Below are positions 47,584 to 57,176 of a DNA stretch of 64,000 bases, piece by piece (the first letter of the stretch is position 1; every line of letters starts with the position of its first letter). This stretch comes from a bacterium. GTDB lineage: Bacteria > Chloroflexota > Anaerolineae > Caldilineales > Caldilineaceae. The translations under genes and the position numbers were made by a program. Location of the stretch: NCBI GenBank assembly GCA_016124945.1, contig WGMT01000007.1, forward strand, positions 1 to 64,000, given 5' to 3'. Under the pieces are notes generated by a model. That model had not been told where the DNA came from, did no database searches, and was given only the letters and a program-made list of their open reading frames with translations.

Positions 47584-49158
47584 TCATTTGGTCGAACGAA
47601 TCTGATAGTTCGGCGCTTCTTTGGTGATAATTACACTGTGCGGGTGGCTTTCTTGATAACCGGCAGGGCTGATACGCACGAAGCGCGCCTTTTCCCATAG
47701 ATCGGGGATGTTGCGAGCGCCGACATATCCCATCCCCGAACGCAGACCACCCATAAGTTGGAAAACGAAGTCCTTGAGGAAACCTTTGTAGGGGACCTGC
47801 CCTTCGATGCCCTCAGGGACGGTCTTGCCGCCCACATCGGGGGATGCGCCGTTACGTTGGCCGGTTTGGTAGCGGTCGTTGGCGCGGCCCTTCATGGCGC
47901 CGAGGCTGCCCATGCCGCGATACTCTTTGAACGAACGTCCTTCGCGGATGACGATCTCACCCGGCGATTCGTGCAAGCCGGCGAGCAGACTGCCCAGCAT
48001 CACCGCCGACGCGCCCGCGGCAATCGCCTTGGTAATGTCGCCGCTGTAGCGGATACCACCATCCGCAATGATGGGCACGCCCAGGTGTTGCGCTGCTTCG
48101 GCACACTCAGCCACGGCGGTCAATTGCGGCATGCCTGCACCGGAGACGATGCGTGTGGTGCAGATAGAACCGGCGCCCACACCCACCTTGATCACGTTGG
48201 CGCCTGCATCCACCAACGCCTGTACACCTTCCGGCGTGACAACATTGCCGGCAAGGATAGGCAATTCGGGGTAGAGCCGACGTACGGCGCGTACCGTTTC
48301 GACCACACCCTGACTGTGCCCGTGGGCGGTGTCAATGGCGACGGCGTCCACGCCCGCGTTGACCAATGCTTCGGCGCGTTGCAGGCCATTTTCTCCGACA
48401 CCAATCGCACCGGCAACGAGGAGACGCCCACGCCCATCTTTGGCGGCGTTGGGGTAGTCCTGACGTTTGAGGATGTCTTTGTAGGTGATCAGGCCCTTCA
48501 AGTAACCGGCGTCGTCGACCAGGGGTAGCTTTTCAATGCGGTAACGGTGCAGAATCTCTTTGGCTTCTTCGAGGGTGGTGCCCAATTTGGCGGTGATCAG
48601 CTCTTCGGAGACCATGTAATCGGCAATAGGACGTGCATAGTCTGTGGCAAAGCGCACATCGCGATTGGTGAGGATACCGATGAGTTTGCCGTTGTCGTCG
48701 GTGATGGGCACACCACTGATACGGTAGCGGCTCATCACACTTTCCGCTTCTTCCAGTGTATTGTCGGGGCGTAGGACGATGGGATCGACGATCATGCCAC
48801 TTTCGCTGCGCTTGACCTTGTCCACCTCTTCGGCCTGGGCAGCGAGGTCTAGGTTGCGGTGGATAATGCCCAATCCGCCCTGGCGGGCCAGCGCAATCGC
48901 CAATTCTCCTTCGGTAACGGTGTCCATGGCAGCGCTGAGTATAGGCACATTTAGCCGCAATTTGGGGTGGAGCGCCAGGCTCAATTCCACATCAGCCGGC
49001 AGGACTTCGGCGAAGCCTGGCACAAGCAACACATCGTCGAAGGTCATTGCCTCTGCAGCAAAGATCACATCGGATCGGGCAAAAGTACGGGTGCGGCGCT
49101 GGATGTGCCCATTGGCCGCCGACGCTTCCTTGGACAATTCTCGGGATTCAATCGTCAT
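47584..49158 (-). CDS. guaB: IMP dehydrogenase with CBS domains
   Basis: [24 protein letters not shown] pair, [26 protein letters not shown] 49158 preceded by GGAGG. Confidence 0.95.
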   Translation of the reverse strand: MTIESRELSKEASAANGHIQRRTRTFARSDVIFAAEAMTFDDVLLVPGFAEVLPADVELSLALHPKLRLNVPILSAAMDTVTEGELAIALARQGGLGIIHRNLDLAAQAEEVDKVKRSESGMIVDPIVLRPDNTLEEAESVMSRYRISGVPITDDNGKLIGILTNRDVRFATDYARPIADYMVSEELITAKLGTTLEEAKEILHRYRIEKLPLVDDAGYLKGLITYKDILKRQDYPNAAKDGRGRLLVAGAIGVGENGLQRAEALVNAGVDAVAIDTAHGHSQGVVETVRAVRRLYPELPILAGNVVTPEGVQALVDAGANVIKVGVGAGSICTTRIVSGAGMPQLTAVAECAEAAQHLGVPIIADGGIRYSGDITKAIAAGASAVMLGSLLAGLHESPGEIVIREGRSFKEYRGMGSLGAMKGRANDRYQTGQRNGASPDVGGKTVPEGIEGQVPYKGFLKDFVFQLMGGLRSGMGYVGARNIPDLWEKARFVRISPAGYQESHPHSVIITKEAPNYQIRSTK

Positions 49159-49231
49159 TTTCGCCTCCACTGGCAAGGTTTTGGGGGATCACATTGCAGT
49201 TCATTTTACCATCGGAAGAGGGGAAGCGAAG

Positions 49232-49318
49232 AAAAGCAGATAGCAGATAGCAGGTAGGGGTGTGCCCAACGTTGGCGGCTCCCCCCTACCTGCTACCTGC
49301 TACCTGCTATCTGCTACT
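49232..49318. repeat. AGCAGRT heptamer repeat inverted repeat
   Basis: agcagatagcagatagcaggtagggg ... cccctacctgctacctgctacctgctatctgct. Confidence 0.9.
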
Positions 49319-49598
49319 TAAATCTCCGCGCCAGTTCGGCTTCGAGGTCGGCGAAGGTGAGGTCACGCGCAGAGAGGAGGACGAGGCTGTGGTAGAACAT
49401 GTCGGCCATTTCGTAGAGGACGCGATCGTCTCCTTCGTTGCCCAGCGCGGCGACAACAACTTCGACGGCTTCCTCGCCGATCTTCTGGCAGATTTTGCCT
49501 TCCCCCGCGGTGAACAGCTTGGCTGTATACGATTCCGACGTGGGATTGGCTTTGCGCTCTTCAATGGTGGAGAACAGAGTTTCGAGAGTAGAAGACAT
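49314..49598 (-). CDS. hisE: phosphoribosyl-ATP pyrophosphatase
   Basis: MSSTLETLFSTIEERKANPTSESYTAKLFTAGEGKICQKIGEEAVEVVVAAL. Confidence 0.93.
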   Translation of the reverse strand: MSSTLETLFSTIEERKANPTSESYTAKLFTAGEGKICQKIGEEAVEVVVAALGNEGDDRVLYEMADMFYHSLVLLSARDLTFADLEAELARRFK

Positions 49599-49611
49599 GA
49601 GGACTCGACTA

Positions 49612-49722
49612 GGATTGGTGACTGGGTGATTTGGTGACTGGGTGACTGGATCGGCGGTGATGAAGCGATATTGGCGACAAGAGGGTTTGACCAAGTAACC
49701 CAGTTACCCGGTCACCCAATCC
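49612..49722. repeat. GGTGACTG octamer repeat inverted repeat between hisE and hisI
   Basis: ggattggtgactgggtgatttggtgactgggtgactgg ... ccaagtaacccagttacccggtcacccaatcc. Confidence 0.88.
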
Positions 49723-50051
49723 TCATCGACCGCTCGGAAAAAGCAACTAATTGCCCCCGTGTGGCACGCCGGCCCGGCAGGGTTGACCAATATGAGGAGT
49801 GTATCACCGTCGCAATCGACCCGCAATTCGGTGACGGTTTGTGTGTTGCCGCTGGTATCGCCTTTGTGCCAGAATGCCTGACGGCTGCGGCTCCAGAAGA
49901 CGGTCTCGCCGATGGCAAAGGTGCGGCGCAGACTCTCGGCGTTCATATACGCCATCATCAACACCTGCTGCGTCGATGCGTCCTGTACAATGGCGGGGAT
50001 CAGGCCGGCGTCATCAAAGTGGACAGTAGCGATCAATTCATCGTAGGTCAC
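49704..50051 (-). CDS. hisI: phosphoribosyl-AMP cyclohydrolase
   Basis: [55 protein letters not shown]. Confidence 0.94.
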   Translation of the reverse strand: MTYDELIATVHFDDAGLIPAIVQDASTQQVLMMAYMNAESLRRTFAIGETVFWSRSRQAFWHKGDTSGNTQTVTELRVDCDGDTLLILVNPAGPACHTGAISCFFRAVDEDWVTG

Positions 50052-50845
50052 AGAACAATCTCCTGTGGGATGCGCACCGGTACACCGGCTTCGAGCAGGC
50101 TTTCTTTGACTTGCATGATACTAAGTTTCTTGAAGTGGAAAAGACTGGCGGCCAATGCCGCAGCGGCGCCACCTTCGGTGAGCGCGGCGGCGAAATCTTC
50201 GGGGCGACCGGCCCCACCGCTGGCAATCACAGGAATCGAGAGGGCGTCGCTAATGGCGCGAGTCAGTTCGACGTCGTAACCTTCTTGCGTGCCGTCACCG
50301 TCCATAGACGTGAGCAGGATCTCGCCTGCACCAAGCGCTTCCACCTTCTTCGCCCATGCCACAGCATCAAGTTCGGTGTTGATGCGCCCACCACTCACGT
50401 AGACATCCCAGCCCTGGCCGCGGGCAGCGAGATCGTCACCTTGACGGCGGCGGGCGTCGATGGCAACGACGATACATTGGCTGCCGAAGCGTTTGGCCCC
50501 TTCGCTCACGATTTCGGGATTGCGCACAGCGGCACTATTGACGCTCACCTTGTCCGCGCCGGCGAGGAGAATGGCGCGCATGTCGTCTACGTTGCGGATG
50601 CCCCCTCCCACGGTGAAGGGGATGAACACGGCGTCGGCGACGCGACGCACCATCTCCACAACAATGTCGCGTGATTCATGGGTGGCCGTAATGTCGAGGA
50701 AGACCAGTTCGTCGGCCCCCTCCTGGTCATAGACCCGCGCCTGTTCCACAGGATCGCCGGCGTCGACGAGATCCACAAAATTCACCCCCTTGACCACTCG
50801 ACCGTCTTTGACATCGAGGCAGGGGATTACACGTTTGGCTAACAT
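50048..50845 (-). CDS. hisF: imidazole glycerol phosphate synthase cyclase subunit
   Basis: [34 protein letters not shown]. Confidence 0.96.
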   Translation of the reverse strand: MLAKRVIPCLDVKDGRVVKGVNFVDLVDAGDPVEQARVYDQEGADELVFLDITATHESRDIVVEMVRRVADAVFIPFTVGGGIRNVDDMRAILLAGADKVSVNSAAVRNPEIVSEGAKRFGSQCIVVAIDARRRQGDDLAARGQGWDVYVSGGRINTELDAVAWAKKVEALGAGEILLTSMDGDGTQEGYDVELTRAISDALSIPVIASGGAGRPEDFAAALTEGGAAAALAASLFHFKKLSIMQVKESLLEAGVPVRIPQEIVL

Positions 50846-50865
50846 GGTTGTGTCCTTGGGGGGGA

Positions 50866-51072
50866 GAGACCACAGACGACGGACGACTGACGACCGACGA
50901 CGGTTTCGCGTCGAGCATCAGTTCGGTTTATTACACGCACAGGCGTGCACGGCGTCGGTACTGATTATTCAGCAGATACCAATGCATTGTCTCACGCACT
51001 ACGAAGGGCCGTCATCCGTCGTCAGTCGTCCGTCGTCAGTCGTCCGTCGTCCGTCGTCAGTCGTCGGTCGTC
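50866..51072. repeat. GTCGTCN heptamer repeat inverted repeat between hisF and hisA
   Basis: cagacgacggacgactgacgaccgacgacgg ... gtcatccgtcgtcagtcgtccgtcgtcagtcgtccgtcgtccgtcgtcagtcgtcggtcgtc. Confidence 0.9.
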
Positions 51073-52312
51073 ATTCTGCAGAAAAATACGCCACCGCTGC
51101 TTCCAACGCCGGCATCTGTTCCGGCGAGGTGTCAATAAGCATAAGACGGGCTTCTTCAATGGGGGCCCAGTAGAATTCACCGTGGTTGTCGTGGCCAAGT
51201 GTAACTTCGCCAGGGCCCACCTGTGCCAAATAATAGATCACTTCGCGCTCAACGTCGTAATCGCGGATGTGGGCGACGTAGTGAAGCGTGCTAACACAGT
51301 CATCGTGGAGCGCGGCGATGGGGAGGCCGGTCTCCAGGCTAAATTCGCGTTTGGCGCAGCCGAGGACGCTTTCGCCTTCCTCCACGGTGCCACGTGGAAA
51401 CTGCCATTGCTCACAGAAATTGTTCCACAACAGCAGCACCTCAATGCCGTCTTTGCCCTGACGATAGGGGACCAAGCCGGCGCTGCGGCGAAACATAGGG
51501 CCACCGGCGGCTTCAATGACCTCGGGCAACGCCACTGCGCCGGTGTAAAGTGCTTGGCCGACGATCACGCCTTCGATGTTGTAGTGTTCGTGCCGCTTTA
51601 ACTGGCGAATATCGTAGAGATCGGCCACACCACCGTTGACGATTAGCTTTAGGTCGGTCATATCGCCCAGGTTGGCGGCACCTTCCACATTCACGCCTGC
51701 CAGCATACCGTCGCGCTCAATGTCGGTGTAAACAATGCGGCGCACCCCCAGACACTTCATGTGATGGGCCAAGTTAATGGGATCGATTTCGCTGACATCT
51801 TGCCAACCGTGTATGGCAACTTTACCGTTCCTAGCGTCAATGCCGACCATGATCCGGTCGGCCCCCCAACGGTTCACAGCGGAGCGTACCGCTTCGGGGT
51901 CCTTCACCGCAATCGTGCCCAAGACGACTCTATCTGCGCCCATCTCAAAAGCGAGGGCAATGTCTTCGAGGGTGCGTAGTCCTCCACCAAACTGGATCGG
52001 CACGTCCACAGCCTGGCGAATCGCCTTCAGACAGCGATAGTTAATCGGCATCTGTCCGGCAGGTAGTTCGGCGTCGGGTGCGTCTAGCCGCTGAATCATG
52101 GCGCTTGGACGGCTGTTTACCGCGATGGACGAAGCATGTTTGCTGAAAGCGCCATCGAGGTTGACCACATGGAGCCACTGAGCACCAAGAGAGACCCAGT
52201 GGCGCGCCGTTTGCACAGGATCGTCGCTAAAAACGGTCTCCGTATCGGGGTCGCCCTGGCGTAGACGAACGCAACGTCCGTTACGCAGATCGATTGCAGG
52301 ATAAATGATCAT
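51071..52312 (-). CDS. hisA: HisA isomerase fused to C-terminal NUDIX domain
   Basis: HisA: MIIYPAIDLRNGRCVRLRQGD, FGGGLRTLEDI, YTDIERDGML; NUDIX: QFPRGTVEEGESVLGCAKREFSLETGL. Confidence 0.9.
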   Translation of the reverse strand: MIIYPAIDLRNGRCVRLRQGDPDTETVFSDDPVQTARHWVSLGAQWLHVVNLDGAFSKHASSIAVNSRPSAMIQRLDAPDAELPAGQMPINYRCLKAIRQAVDVPIQFGGGLRTLEDIALAFEMGADRVVLGTIAVKDPEAVRSAVNRWGADRIMVGIDARNGKVAIHGWQDVSEIDPINLAHHMKCLGVRRIVYTDIERDGMLAGVNVEGAANLGDMTDLKLIVNGGVADLYDIRQLKRHEHYNIEGVIVGQALYTGAVALPEVIEAAGGPMFRRSAGLVPYRQGKDGIEVLLLWNNFCEQWQFPRGTVEEGESVLGCAKREFSLETGLPIAALHDDCVSTLHYVAHIRDYDVEREVIYYLAQVGPGEVTLGHDNHGEFYWAPIEEARLMLIDTSPEQMPALEAAVAYFSAE

Positions 52313-52431
52313 AGGTTGAACTTGCTACTCTCTCTAGGAAAACAGACGGCACTCAGGGGTCAAAAAAACACACAAACATTTAGTGGAATTGACGAAAAAG
52401 CTGAAGATCTGTCAAAACCTATCAGAAGTCG

Positions 52432-53346
52432 CTAAAACTTTACCATAAGCGTATCGTGTGCAAAGGTAACGTTCCATCCACGTTGAGCTTGCAGTTGATG
52501 TGCCAATCGGGTCAGATCTTCGGGGGTGTTTCCTTCAGGCTCTTCGATATGGGTGAAGATAAGTTGTTTGGGCTGCAAACGGTCGACCATCGCCAACGTT
52601 TGGTGAAACGTTGCCTCAGTGCGCAAGACAGGATGGTCTGCCGGCATCCGGCGTTCGCCGGTAAAGGGGTTGAACTCGAAGATACCTGTGGGCAGCACGG
52701 CCAGGTCCACGCCGATGAGATCGTCGGGGGGCGTCCAGCCCACGAGTTCGTCCATGGCCACAAGGAGACGGCGTGCAGCGTCTCCTTCACCAAAACCATC
52801 CAATTCATCAAAATCCAACTCATCAAAATCCAACTCATCAAAGACGAAGGCATAGACCGACGGATCAGCCAACTGGCGAGCCGTGATACGCCATCCGCCT
52901 AGCTCGATGGGTGCATCCATCACATGGCATTGGGTCAGCCCAACTTGCTCAAAGTAACGGAAATTTTCGGCCAAACCGAGCCGCACTTCAAAATCGGCGG
53001 CGACTTGCGGCGGGACGTAGATAGGGGTGCAAATGTGATTAGGGGGCAAGTTCCGCCAATCCCAGTTACGGGTTTCGTACATACGTCGCCCGGCGGTATG
53101 ATCGGGGTGCCAATGGCTGTAGAGGCCGGCGGCAATGTGCTGAATGCCGGCGCGGTCCACCTGCATGGCGCTCTCTTCGGGGGTATCGATGAGCACATCC
53201 GGCCCATGCACGAAGAGGCTAGGACCTGTGCGCTCCCAGGGGATGCCGTGGGTGCGTGCGCCGCAACAAAGTTCACACCGACAGCCAGGCCGCGGCGTGC
53301 GGAACGCGCCTGCGGTGCCCAGAAACTCAAGCGCCAGGTAGGCCAT
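52432..53346 (-). CDS. MBL-fold metallo-hydrolase (PhnP-like)
   Basis: LEFLGTAGAFRTPRPGCRCELC, DVLIDTPEE, YSHWHPDHTAGRR, IFTHIEE. Confidence 0.88.
   Translation of the reverse strand: MAYLALEFLGTAGAFRTPRPGCRCELCCGARTHGIPWERTGPSLFVHGPDVLIDTPEESAMQVDRAGIQHIAAGLYSHWHPDHTAGRRMYETRNWDWRNLPPNHICTPIYVPPQVAADFEVRLGLAENFRYFEQVGLTQCHVMDAPIELGGWRITARQLADPSVYAFVFDELDFDELDFDELDGFGEGDAARRLLVAMDELVGWTPPDDLIGVDLAVLPTGIFEFNPFTGERRMPADHPVLRTEATFHQTLAMVDRLQPKQLIFTHIEEPEGNTPEDLTRLAHQLQAQRGWNVTFAHDTLMVKF
52796..52841. repeat. 15-nt coding minisatellite in MBL gene
   Basis: AAATCCAACTCATCA repeated; encodes (FDELD)n. Confidence 0.88.
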
Positions 53347-53378
53347 GCAGTCTCCTCATGTGTGGTCGCAAAAATCTC

Positions 53379-53963
53379 TTACGCCGCCCGCCCCTTCTCA
53401 CCGGTGACGCTGCGGAAATCTTCAAGCAGCCGCCCAGTAGACAGATCCACCTTGGCGACGGCGGCGAAGCTGAGTTTGCGCCAATCGTCCAGATCCACGT
53501 GTGTGCGGCCCAGGAGTGAGGCGCGAAAGAGGCTGAAGGTAAGGCCGTGGCCAACCAACGCCAATGTTTCGTGGGGGAAGCGACGATGCAGTTCGTCTAT
53601 CCCCTCGGCGAAGCGAGCCAGGGCATGATCGGCTGCCTCCCAACCACCCACCGACTCGTGCGGAGTGGCGAAGGTAGCAGCGACGGCGGCCACATAATCG
53701 TCGATCCAGGCGGCAGGGCGCTTGAGTTCGTCGAAGCGTGCATCCACCGTCACCGGCAGGCGATGCGCGGCAAGGACGGATTCTACTGTCAACCGTGTCT
53801 TGGGTTCACGGCTGAGGACAACCCGGTTCACCTCCGGCCAGAACGGCTCACGCGCCAAAATCGTCGCTTGCCGTGTCCCCTGCGGCGAGAGTGACCAGAT
53901 TGCAGCATCTACATTACGTTGCTGTTGTGTGTGGGCGTGGGTAACGAGGTAGATAAGCGACAT
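53379..53963 (-). CDS. histidine phosphatase superfamily protein
   Basis: MSLIYLVTHAHTQQQ..., SRVLSREPKTRLT, TLALVGHGLTFSLF. Confidence 0.75.
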   Translation of the reverse strand: MSLIYLVTHAHTQQQRNVDAAIWSLSPQGTRQATILAREPFWPEVNRVVLSREPKTRLTVESVLAAHRLPVTVDARFDELKRPAAWIDDYVAAVAATFATPHESVGGWEAADHALARFAEGIDELHRRFPHETLALVGHGLTFSLFRASLLGRTHVDLDDWRKLSFAAVAKVDLSTGRLLEDFRSVTGEKGRAA

Positions 53964-53981
53964 GGCAGTAGTGAGTAGATT

Positions 53982-54096
53982 TTGGGTGACCTGATGACCT
54001 GGGCACAATAGTGCTTGTCAAACGGCGACTATACAGTATGAACAGTATGAATAGTATGAACAGTATGACCAAGTAACCGGATCACCCAGTTACCAT
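53982..54096. repeat. mixed tandem repeats (GTATGAAYA nonamer and GGTGACCTG-type inverted repeat) upstream of the phosphatase gene
   Basis: gggtgacctgatgacctggg; cagtatgaacagtatgaatagtatgaacagtatga; aagtaaccggatcacccagttacc. Confidence 0.8.
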
Positions 54097-54750
54097 CTCT
54101 TCCGTCGTCACCATCTTCATAAAGTTGCCCAAAATATGCAGGCCCACGTTGTGGCTTTTTTCAGGGTGAGGTTGGATGCCCCAGGCGTTGCGGTAACGGA
54201 CAATCGAAGGGTACTCGATGCCGTAATCCGTCATAGCGAGGACGGCGTTGGGTTCGGCAGCATCACAGTAGTAGCTGTGGGCGAAGTAGGCGTACGATCC
54301 CGTAGGCACATCGGCCAAGAGGGCGTCGTCCTGGCGGCGGAGAAGTTGATTCCAGCCGATTTGGGGTACACGCAGCGTACGTTCAGAGCGCATGGGATCG
54401 ATCATGTTGGCAGGGAAGCGGCGCACCTTGCCGGGAATGAGGTGCAATCCCTCGTGTTGGCCCATCTCTTCGCTTTCATCGAAGAGCATCTGCATGCCCA
54501 CACAGATGCCCAGCAACGGCAGACCGGCCTGAACAAATTCAAGCAGCGGCGTCTCGAAGCCCTGGCGTCGCAAGTTGTCCACACTGTCGCCAAAAGCACC
54601 CTGCCCAGGGAGGACAACGGCCTTCCAGTGGGTGAAGTCGGTGGGATGGTCGATGATGTCTACGGCAATGCCCAATGGGGCGGCCACCACTTCAAACGAG
54701 CGGTAGACGCTGCGCAGGTTGCCTACGCCATAGTCGATGATGGCGATCAT
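54082..54750 (-). CDS. hisH: imidazole glycerol phosphate synthase glutaminase subunit
   Basis: MIAIIDYGVGNLRSVYRSFE, LLGICVGMQMLFDESEE, WGIQPHPEKSHNVG. Confidence 0.94.
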   Translation of the reverse strand: MIAIIDYGVGNLRSVYRSFEVVAAPLGIAVDIIDHPTDFTHWKAVVLPGQGAFGDSVDNLRRQGFETPLLEFVQAGLPLLGICVGMQMLFDESEEMGQHEGLHLIPGKVRRFPANMIDPMRSERTLRVPQIGWNQLLRRQDDALLADVPTGSYAYFAHSYYCDAAEPNAVLAMTDYGIEYPSIVRYRNAWGIQPHPEKSHNVGLHILGNFMKMVTTEEMVTG

Positions 54751-54753
54751 AGG

Positions 54754-55305
54754 TCACCCCTTGTCTATCGAAAAGTTGCGGATCAACGGCGGTGGTAGTC
54801 GTAAACGGTGGACGTCTGCCGTCACTTCACGGATGCGGCTCTCAGCCCAAAGCACCTGCCCTTCACTGAGCAGGCCAAGGTGGACGGCGCTTTCAAATTC
54901 GGCTTCGCCGATGACGGTTACATGCCCTGAAGAAGCGAGCCAAAGCCCAAGGATCAGGTGCGTGGCATGGTACTGCTCACCATCAAACTGAAAAGTATCA
55001 ACGATGGGGATGTAGATGCCAATGGAACGACCATCTGCGTTGAAGTATTTGTCGATGATCTGCTGCGGATCGGGGAGCCAAAAGCGAAACCAGACCCCAT
55101 CGGGGCCGCCGATTTCAACGCCATCAAGTGCCACAGATTGTGCGTCTGGGCGCAACGAGACCCTTTCGACGAGCAGATTGCTTAACCACTCGGCGCGATA
55201 ATCGCCTACTGTGGTCTGTTCTTCCCACTCACCGCTGCGGATCACACGCAGAGCAAGGTCATCATTTGGATTTACTTCCGTCATAGACCTGACCAGCTTA
55301 TCCAA
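54754..55305 (-). CDS. DUF402-like protein
   Basis: 183 aa; DGVWFRFWLPDPQQIIDKYFNADGRSIGIYIPIVDTFQFDG. Confidence 0.65.
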   Translation of the reverse strand: MDKLVRSMTEVNPNDDLALRVIRSGEWEEQTTVGDYRAEWLSNLLVERVSLRPDAQSVALDGVEIGGPDGVWFRFWLPDPQQIIDKYFNADGRSIGIYIPIVDTFQFDGEQYHATHLILGLWLASSGHVTVIGEAEFESAVHLGLLSEGQVLWAESRIREVTADVHRLRLPPPLIRNFSIDKG

Positions 55306-55332
55306 TCCCCAGAGATTAATTTACGAAAGTCA

Positions 55333-55453
55333 ACGAAGCAGAAAGGGAGCCACAGGTGACACGGATTTTTGGGATTCAGAGCCGTCTTGTATTGAAATCC
55401 TTCTGAAAATCCTTTGAATCTGTGTAATCTGTGGCTCTTTTTCTGACTTCGTG
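55333..55453. repeat. nested inverted repeat related to 1790-1975
   Basis: Inner GAGCCACAGGTGACACGGATTTTTGGGATT / AATCCTTTGAATCTGTGTAATCTGTGGCTC; outer ACGAAGCAGAAAG / CTTTTTCTGACTTCGT. Confidence 0.82.
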
Positions 55454-55494
55454 TTTCTTTGTGTGCCTTCGTGGATCAATGTCTGGATAAAATC

Positions 55495-56310
55495 TCAGTA
55501 TTTCTTCACAACGGATCGATAGGCCGTCGGCTCGCGGAATTGGATGATCTGGCGTTCCTCGCGCACGTCGCGCACTTGATCCAGATCAATGGTGGCCACA
55601 GCATAGCCTTCGATGGGCTCTTCCAGCACAGTATAGACTTCACCTGCCGGGCCGACCAACATGCTGTCGCCGGCAAATTCCATTGTCGGTTCACGGCCGA
55701 CACGGTTGGCAGAGGCGACAAAGAGTGCGTTTTCTACGGCGCGGCTGATCAGGTGAGCGCGCCATTGCTCGCGGCGATTGACTTCCCAATTGGCGCTGAG
55801 GACGAGCAACTCGGCCCCTTCGAGGGTGAGGCTGCGCGCCGTCTCGGGGAAGACGACGTCGGCCCCAACCATCAGCCCGAAACGTCCCCACTCGGCGTCG
55901 ACGTTGACAAAGCGGAAGCCACCGCGGTAGACCTGGCGTTCTTCACCGAGCAGGTGCACCTTGCGGTACTCGCCTGCCACGTCTCCTTCGGGCCCCAGGC
56001 AGACGACGCCGTTGTAGAGGATGCTCTCTACCTTTTCCTTGATGACAAGGCCAAAGACAATATGCACATTGTAATCGTGGGCGCGCTTGGCCAGGTAGTT
56101 GCTGGCATGGCCAGGGACCCGTTCGGCAAGATCGGTGGCACGTAGCCCTAACTCGGTGCCGGTATAGCTCAGTTCAGGAAAGACAATGAGGTCGGTCGGC
56201 TGTTCGCTGCAAATGCGCTCAACAAAGTCGCCCATCTTGCGCAGGTTTTCTTCGGGCGTAGCCAGTGCAGGTGACATTTGCACCAAAGCAATTGTAATCT
56301 CTCGGGGCAT
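55495..56310 (-). CDS. carbon-nitrogen hydrolase (nitrilase superfamily)
   Basis: ITIALVQMSPALATPEENLRKM, DLIVFPELSYTG, EYRKVHLLGEER. Confidence 0.92.
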   Translation of the reverse strand: MPREITIALVQMSPALATPEENLRKMGDFVERICSEQPTDLIVFPELSYTGTELGLRATDLAERVPGHASNYLAKRAHDYNVHIVFGLVIKEKVESILYNGVVCLGPEGDVAGEYRKVHLLGEERQVYRGGFRFVNVDAEWGRFGLMVGADVVFPETARSLTLEGAELLVLSANWEVNRREQWRAHLISRAVENALFVASANRVGREPTMEFAGDSMLVGPAGEVYTVLEEPIEGYAVATIDLDQVRDVREERQIIQFREPTAYRSVVKKY

Positions 56311-56619
56311 AGGATCTTCCCTTACGGTATGCGGTGATTAAGATTTCAACTTGAAAATAGCCAACCTCACCGCTACGTTCAAGCCGGAGACGAAGAGAAT
56401 CATGAACCGGGATAGTATAGCACAGATGGAATAATTCTCCATTCACTCGGGTTTTAGGCTACAATATATGCAGTGAAGCAAATGGGTGCAACGTGACAGC
56501 ACCCAGTGCACTGGGCACACTATGATTTGCCCGACTTTGCCTCTAGGCCACTCTTTGTCTCTAGACTAATCAACCGGCGACCTCACAACGGAAGTCCCTA
56601 CGTATACCAGGAGTAGAGT

Positions 56620-57174
56620 ATGAACGGATCTTTGACCTTATCGACGATTTGGCGCCGCACGTGGCTGATTCTGTTGGTGGCCGCCGTGATCATCGGCTTC
56701 GATCAGTGGACAAAGAGCCTGGTGCGCCAGAATATTCCCGACTATACGTCAATGATACCCTTTCCGGCGCTGGGCGAATACTTTGTCTTCGAACATGTCC
56801 ACAACTACGGCGCGGCCTTCGGTATCTTGCAAGGACATGGTGAGTTCTTCATCGTCGTCGCTTTCGCTGTGTCGGTGGCGATTCTTGTGTACGCCGTCCG
56901 CTCGCTCACCCCGGATCAGAAATTTATCCGCGTGCTCTTGGGCATGGAGATGGGTGGCGCGCTAGGCAATGTGATCGACCGCATTATGCAGGGTTACGTC
57001 ACCGACTTTGTCAAAATGGGGATCCCCGGCGTCTACTACTGGCCCAACTACAACATTGCCGACAGCGCCATTGTGCTCGGCGTCATCGGGCTGGCAGTGG
57101 TCCTCATCCGGCAAGACATTGAGCAATCTCGACAACAGGCCGAAGAGCCGAAGACGATGTTGAGCCCTGAATAG
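56620..57174 (+). CDS. lspA: lipoprotein signal peptidase (signal peptidase II)
   Basis: DQWTKSLVRQ, VHNYGAAFGILQ, GGALGNVIDRIMQGYVTDF, NYNIADSAI. Confidence 0.95.
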   Translation: MNGSLTLSTIWRRTWLILLVAAVIIGFDQWTKSLVRQNIPDYTSMIPFPALGEYFVFEHVHNYGAAFGILQGHGEFFIVVAFAVSVAILVYAVRSLTPDQKFIRVLLGMEMGGALGNVIDRIMQGYVTDFVKMGIPGVYYWPNYNIADSAIVLGVIGLAVVLIRQDIEQSRQQAEEPKTMLSPE

Positions 57175-57176
57175 AA

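Noticed and set aside
50866-51072. Possible CRISPR-like array
   Set aside because: Units are 7-8 nt with no unique spacers and no cas genes; it is a short tandem repeat.
56502-56515. CCCAGTGCACTGGG perfect palindrome between the nitrilase and lspA genes
   Set aside because: A possible operator, but it is a single 14-nt site with no known regulator nearby, so it is not claimed.
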